NCBI GenBank assembly: GCA_031259095.1
Contig: JAIRLW010000257.1
Location: forward strand, 1-7,717
Source of the DNA: Planctomycetaceae bacterium
Lineage (GTDB): Bacteria; Planctomycetota; Planctomycetia; Pirellulales; Thermoguttaceae
Direction: 5' to 3'
Length of the DNA: 7,717 nt
This document shows positions 5,415 through 7,717 of the stretch, in pieces. Below the pieces are notes generated by a model. It saw only the letters and a list, made by a program, of their open reading frames with translations. It searched no databases and was not told where the DNA came from. Position numbers and translations under genes: made by a program. Positions within the stretch are counted from its first letter, which is position 1, and each line of letters begins with the position of its first letter.

Positions 5415-5939
5415 TTAATCGCCGTAACGGTTAAACCATGCCCGTTGTTCAAAAGTTTTTTTGACGTTTGGTTTTCCGGGCGTTTCCGGTACGCCAATCG
5501 GTAACAGGATTCGGACTTCCTTGTCTTTGGGGACAGAAATTATTTCCGCAATTTTTGCGGCAACCGTTCCGCGAATCGCTCCGTCAATCCAAACGGTTGC
5601 GTAACCAAGTGCGGTAATCGCCAGTAACATATTTTGTGTTGCCGCCGCACAATCTTCAATAAAAAACGAAAGATTACCATAAGCCAGCGTTTTGTCGCAA
5701 ACACAAACAATCATTGCCTGCGCGGTTTTACAAACCTGTTTGTCTCCGGTTTCCTTAGCAATCGCCTGAATGGTTGACGGATCATCGACAATCACAAAAG
5801 AAACCGATTGCGCATTGCAACCAGTCGGCGCGTCAATGCCCGCCTGAACAATTTTGCGAAGGTCTGCTTGAGGAATCTTCTTATCAAGGAAAACTCCACG
5901 ATAACTGTAACGTTTTACAATCGTTTCAAAAAGTTCCAT
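5415..5939 (-). CDS. Nitroreductase-family FMN oxidoreductase
   Basis: This 174-aa protein belongs to the nitroreductase family (NAD(P)H:FMN oxidoreductases, usually homodimeric and cytoplasmic). Visible features are the N-terminal RYSYRGVF (R10, S12, R14; FMN phosphate region), APTGCNAQS (37-45, the usual AP-S/T-xxNxQ segment), the EDCAAATQNMLLA helix (95-107), GYATVWIDGAIRG (112-124) and the C-terminal PIGVPETPGKPNVKKTFEQR (147-166), typical of the short family members. Length is normal for this compact class. Substrate cannot be assigned; members reduce nitro compounds, quinones or flavins. The start has only a weak AGAG-type ribosome site. It faces nuoF tail to tail and follows the DUF4432 gene on the same strand with a 146-bp gap containing a large palindrome, so separate transcription is likely. 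Confidence 0.92.
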   Translation of the reverse strand: MELFETIVKRYSYRGVFLDKKIPQADLRKIVQAGIDAPTGCNAQSVSFVIVDDPSTIQAIAKETGDKQVCKTAQAMIVCVCDKTLAYGNLSFFIEDCAAATQNMLLAITALGYATVWIDGAIRGTVAAKIAEIISVPKDKEVRILLPIGVPETPGKPNVKKTFEQRAWFNRYGD

Positions 5940-5981
5940 AAAATTACTCTGAAAGTTAAAGTGTTGACAAAAAATTCATTG

Positions 5982-6045
5982 TTATTTCGACTGAAATCAA
6001 TTTCAATCGACTGAAATCGATTTTAGTCGATTGAAGTCGAAATAA
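5982..6045. repeat. Nested palindrome between the DUF4432 and nitroreductase genes
   Basis: Bases 6002-6035 form a 34-bp palindrome with one mismatched pair, centred on AAATCGATTT. It is enclosed by TTATTTCGACT (5982-5992) and AGTCGAAATAA (6035-6045), an 11-bp inverted repeat. TCGACTGAAATC occurs as a direct repeat at 5988-5999 and 6008-6019. The position, before the nitroreductase start and after the DUF4432 stop on the minus strand, fits an operator, a terminator hairpin, or both. No T-run directly follows the stem. Confidence 0.8.
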
Positions 6046-6085
6046 AAATAATTCCTAAATTTAAAATCTATTATAAAGTGACCGG

Positions 6086-7252
6086 TTAAGAAGTCCATTC
6101 TTTTTTTGGTTTCGGTTCAATAATGTTTGCGGTTTTTATGTTTCGGATTTCCTGCTCTGTTTTTTGAACGGATTCAGCGTTACATAAAATTTCAAAGTAC
6201 AGTTCAAAAGTCCGCGATTCATGCGGTTTTAACGCAATAACCCGACCTTGTTCTTTCTCAAAAGAGCGGTTGTTTGGAAAATTGACCGACGGTTCCAAAC
6301 CACACACATAGCCGTCAGTATTGGCGAGCTGGCTTTTCCAGAACGAAAAATAAGGAAAATTGTTTCGATTAAAAGCGAGAACCAGTCCGCGATTTTCATT
6401 GGCATTGATGAGCAATGTTTTACAGTAACCGTTTTGATCGACGCCGGGTTCAAAAAAGAAAACCACTTCGTCACTTCCCGGCGTTTCGTCGCCGAGTTTG
6501 TCCCATTCCGAAAGATTTTGTACAGCCGTTTCGGTTCGCGGCGCCATTCTTTCAAACGGAACCACCACACGACTTCCCGAAGACGCAAACGGTTGACCGG
6601 TATTGATATGATATAAAAGTTCAAATTCACTCGGTTCGGCGGAACGATTCGTAATTGTATCACGAATTACAAATGTTGTGGAACCGGCAAAGGTGGTCAA
6701 TGAAGAATGTAGTTCCAGTTTTTTGAAAAAAAGTTTCGACTCCATCACTTTTCCGGCAAGCGTTATTTCGCTGTTGTTACGATTGATGGAGAGTGAAAGA
6801 TGTTGCGCCGGAAGATTGGCAATACGTCCGTGCAATGGATAACGTAACGTTCCATTCGTGTTAAATTCCGGCGACCCGTTACTTTCCAACCCGCAACGCA
6901 CCAACCATTCATCGAAACCTTCAAGCCAACCAAGACCGCTCGGATCATCAATCGGAACCCATGACGGATGAACCGGACCTGAAATCGGCGAATCCCATTT
7001 TAATTCGACGTCGCCACATTGCCCTTTCCAGATGCCCATTCCCCGCGTCGGTAAAACCGTTAATGAAAGTCGTCCGTTATCGATGTTGACTACATCAATG
7101 TTGTCGGAAATTCCGCCGTGAAGCCGATATTTACTAACACAAACCGGAACCAAATCATTGTCGCCGGATTGTTTCAGTGATTCGGAAAATTCAAAAGATT
7201 CCTGAAAAACGCCTTGTTTTACGTCAAGCAATGTCCAATTTTGTTGAGACAT
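6086..7252 (-). CDS. DUF4432 / aldose 1-epimerase-like protein
   Basis: This 388-aa protein resembles the DUF4432 family, which has the galactose-mutarotase (aldose 1-epimerase) beta-sandwich fold. Visible blocks are VLPTRGMGIW (67-76, R70), YPLHGRIANLPA (138-149, H141), LLYHINTGQPF (212-222, H215), YFSFWK (301-306) and GLEPSVNFPNN (318-328, E320). The two histidines and the glutamate sit where mutarotases keep their catalytic residues; this is by family analogy. No signal peptide or membrane segment is seen, so it is probably cytoplasmic. Family members act on sugar anomers or sugar derivatives; the substrate is unknown. ATG 7252 is supported by a clear AAGGAG ribosome site (minus strand, 7260-7265) with 7-nt spacing. 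There is no sugar operon in the window to narrow the role. Confidence 0.88.
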   Translation of the reverse strand: MSQQNWTLLDVKQGVFQESFEFSESLKQSGDNDLVPVCVSKYRLHGGISDNIDVVNIDNGRLSLTVLPTRGMGIWKGQCGDVELKWDSPISGPVHPSWVPIDDPSGLGWLEGFDEWLVRCGLESNGSPEFNTNGTLRYPLHGRIANLPAQHLSLSINRNNSEITLAGKVMESKLFFKKLELHSSLTTFAGSTTFVIRDTITNRSAEPSEFELLYHINTGQPFASSGSRVVVPFERMAPRTETAVQNLSEWDKLGDETPGSDEVVFFFEPGVDQNGYCKTLLINANENRGLVLAFNRNNFPYFSFWKSQLANTDGYVCGLEPSVNFPNNRSFEKEQGRVIALKPHESRTFELYFEILCNAESVQKTEQEIRNIKTANIIEPKPKKEWTS

Positions 7253-7259
7253 AAAATCG

Positions 7260-7265
7260 CTCCTT
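7260..7265 (-). promoter_or_regulatory. Shine-Dalgarno site for the DUF4432 gene
   Basis: Read on the minus strand this is AAGGAG, 7 nt before the ATG. It is one of the clearest ribosome sites in the window and fixes the start. Confidence 0.85.
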
Positions 7266-7514
7266 AACTCTGATTTTGAAACAAGAACAGATTAACAAAT
7301 AACTGTAACTTAAACCGTTCAACAAAATACTATTGCGTAAAGCACAAAACAAAACGTTTTACCGGCAAAGGTTGAGAGTAAAATTTCAACGCATCTGATT
7401 ATACCAAGCGGAAAACTCGTTGCAACAGGGAACCAATTAAAGAATTTCAAAGTTGGTAGGCGACCATAGGTGAAAGCCTTTTGCCCAAAGGTCGCGCCGG
7501 CGGTAGCCGACGCT

Positions 7515-7544
7515 ATTAATCAAAATTAATCAAAATTAATCAAA
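7515..7544 (+). repeat. Three exact copies of ATTAATCAAA
   Basis: The 10-bp unit occurs at 7515-7524, 7525-7534 and 7535-7544. It sits inside the loop of the GGTAGGCGA/TCGCCTACC inverted pair. The period is close to one helical turn, which would also suit iterated protein sites, but nothing else supports that. Confidence 0.9.
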
Positions 7545-7613
7545 AAATTTCAGGCGAAACATCGCCTACCCCAAAATAGGAAACAATCAGGAATTTCCAA
7601 TAATGAATTGGAA

Positions 7614-7684
7614 CTACGAAATACACGAATGTTCACGAAAACGATTGTTCCCAATCTTTTCGTGAACATTCGTGATTTTCGTGG
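7614..7684. repeat. Long intergenic hairpin (CACGAA-type)
   Basis: CACGAATGTTCACGAAAA at 7624-7641 has its exact reverse complement at 7657-7674. After a single unpaired C the stem continues as GATTG/CAATC with a 4-nt loop (7648-7651). The outer arms extend to 7614 and 7684 with three mismatches over 28 nt. No T-run follows, so a standard terminator is unlikely; a dispersed palindromic repeat is more likely. Confidence 0.85.
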
Positions 7685-7717
7685 TAAAAATAAAGAAGAG
7701 GGTGTGTTGACACGAAT

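Larger units (their letters stand above)
7253..7717. other. Repeat-bearing noncoding region to the window end
   Basis: No coding frame is convincing on either strand over 465 bp. The region holds the leader of the DUF4432 gene, a 9-bp inverted pair GGTAGGCGA (7455-7463) and TCGCCTACC (7562-7570), a 10-bp tandem repeat, a small hairpin TTCCAAT/ATTGGAA (7595-7613) and a long hairpin near the end. No promoter for the DUF4432 gene stands out. Confidence 0.65.

Noticed and set aside
5964..5987. TTGACA on the plus strand as a promoter
   Set aside because: No acceptable -10 box follows at normal spacing and no plus-strand gene lies downstream.
6248..6616. 122-aa plus-strand open frame opposite the DUF4432 gene
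   Set aside because: It is antisense to a well-supported gene with family motifs and has low-complexity basic composition typical of shadow frames.
7441..7520. tRNA gene in the GC-richer intergenic stretch
   Set aside because: No cloverleaf with a TTCRA-type T-loop and acceptor stem could be formed.
7515..7544. CRISPR or replication-origin iterons
   Set aside because: The 10-bp units are directly adjacent with no spacers, and there are only three, with no replication gene or DnaA boxes seen.

Overview
The window looks like a stretch of chromosome from an anaerobic, fermentative bacterium of moderately low GC content (roughly 40-45% by eye). The main evidence is a soluble NADH-linked iron-sulfur flavoprotein of the HndC/HydB/NuoF type with its NuoE-like partner, as in electron-bifurcating [FeFe]-hydrogenases and NAD-linked formate dehydrogenases. 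The lineage is uncertain. Several intergenic palindromes (GTCCCGCAGGGAC-type and CACGAA-type hairpins) and a DUF4432-type sugar mutarotase-like protein make me lean weakly to Planctomycetota or another PVC-group bacterium, but the sequence does not prove this.

Layout. 1-297 (+): 3' end of a NuoE/HndA-like [2Fe-2S] subunit, cut by the window edge. 453-2818 (+): three tandem two-gene modules. Each has a small acidic protein of unrecognised family followed, with an ATGA overlap, by a PIN-domain protein of 139-141 aa with all acidic active-site residues present. I read these as three VapBC-like toxin-antitoxin pairs. 2913-4898 (+): the 661-aa NuoF/HndC-like subunit. 4899-5414: noncoding region holding a large imperfect inverted-repeat element bounded by a perfect 15-bp inverted repeat. 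5415-5939 (-): nitroreductase-family flavoprotein. 5940-6085: a near-perfect 34-bp palindrome nested inside a longer inverted repeat. 6086-7252 (-): DUF4432/aldose-epimerase-like protein. 7253-7717: noncoding DNA with an SD site for the DUF4432 gene, a 10-bp tandem repeat and a strong long hairpin.

How the parts relate. The NuoE-like and NuoF-like subunits would normally be adjacent and co-transcribed; together they would oxidise or reduce NAD(H) and pass electrons through Fe-S clusters to a catalytic subunit. Here the toxin-antitoxin array lies between them in the same orientation, and no hydrogenase or formate dehydrogenase catalytic gene follows nuoF in the window.

The most interesting signal is the internal structure of the array. 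The N-terminal third of the three antitoxin-like genes and the C-terminal end of the toxin genes are nearly identical at DNA level. The facing parts, the antitoxin C-terminus and the toxin N-terminal half, are divergent and mosaic. This fits repeated duplication plus recombination that conserves a shared module while diversifying the toxin-antitoxin interface.
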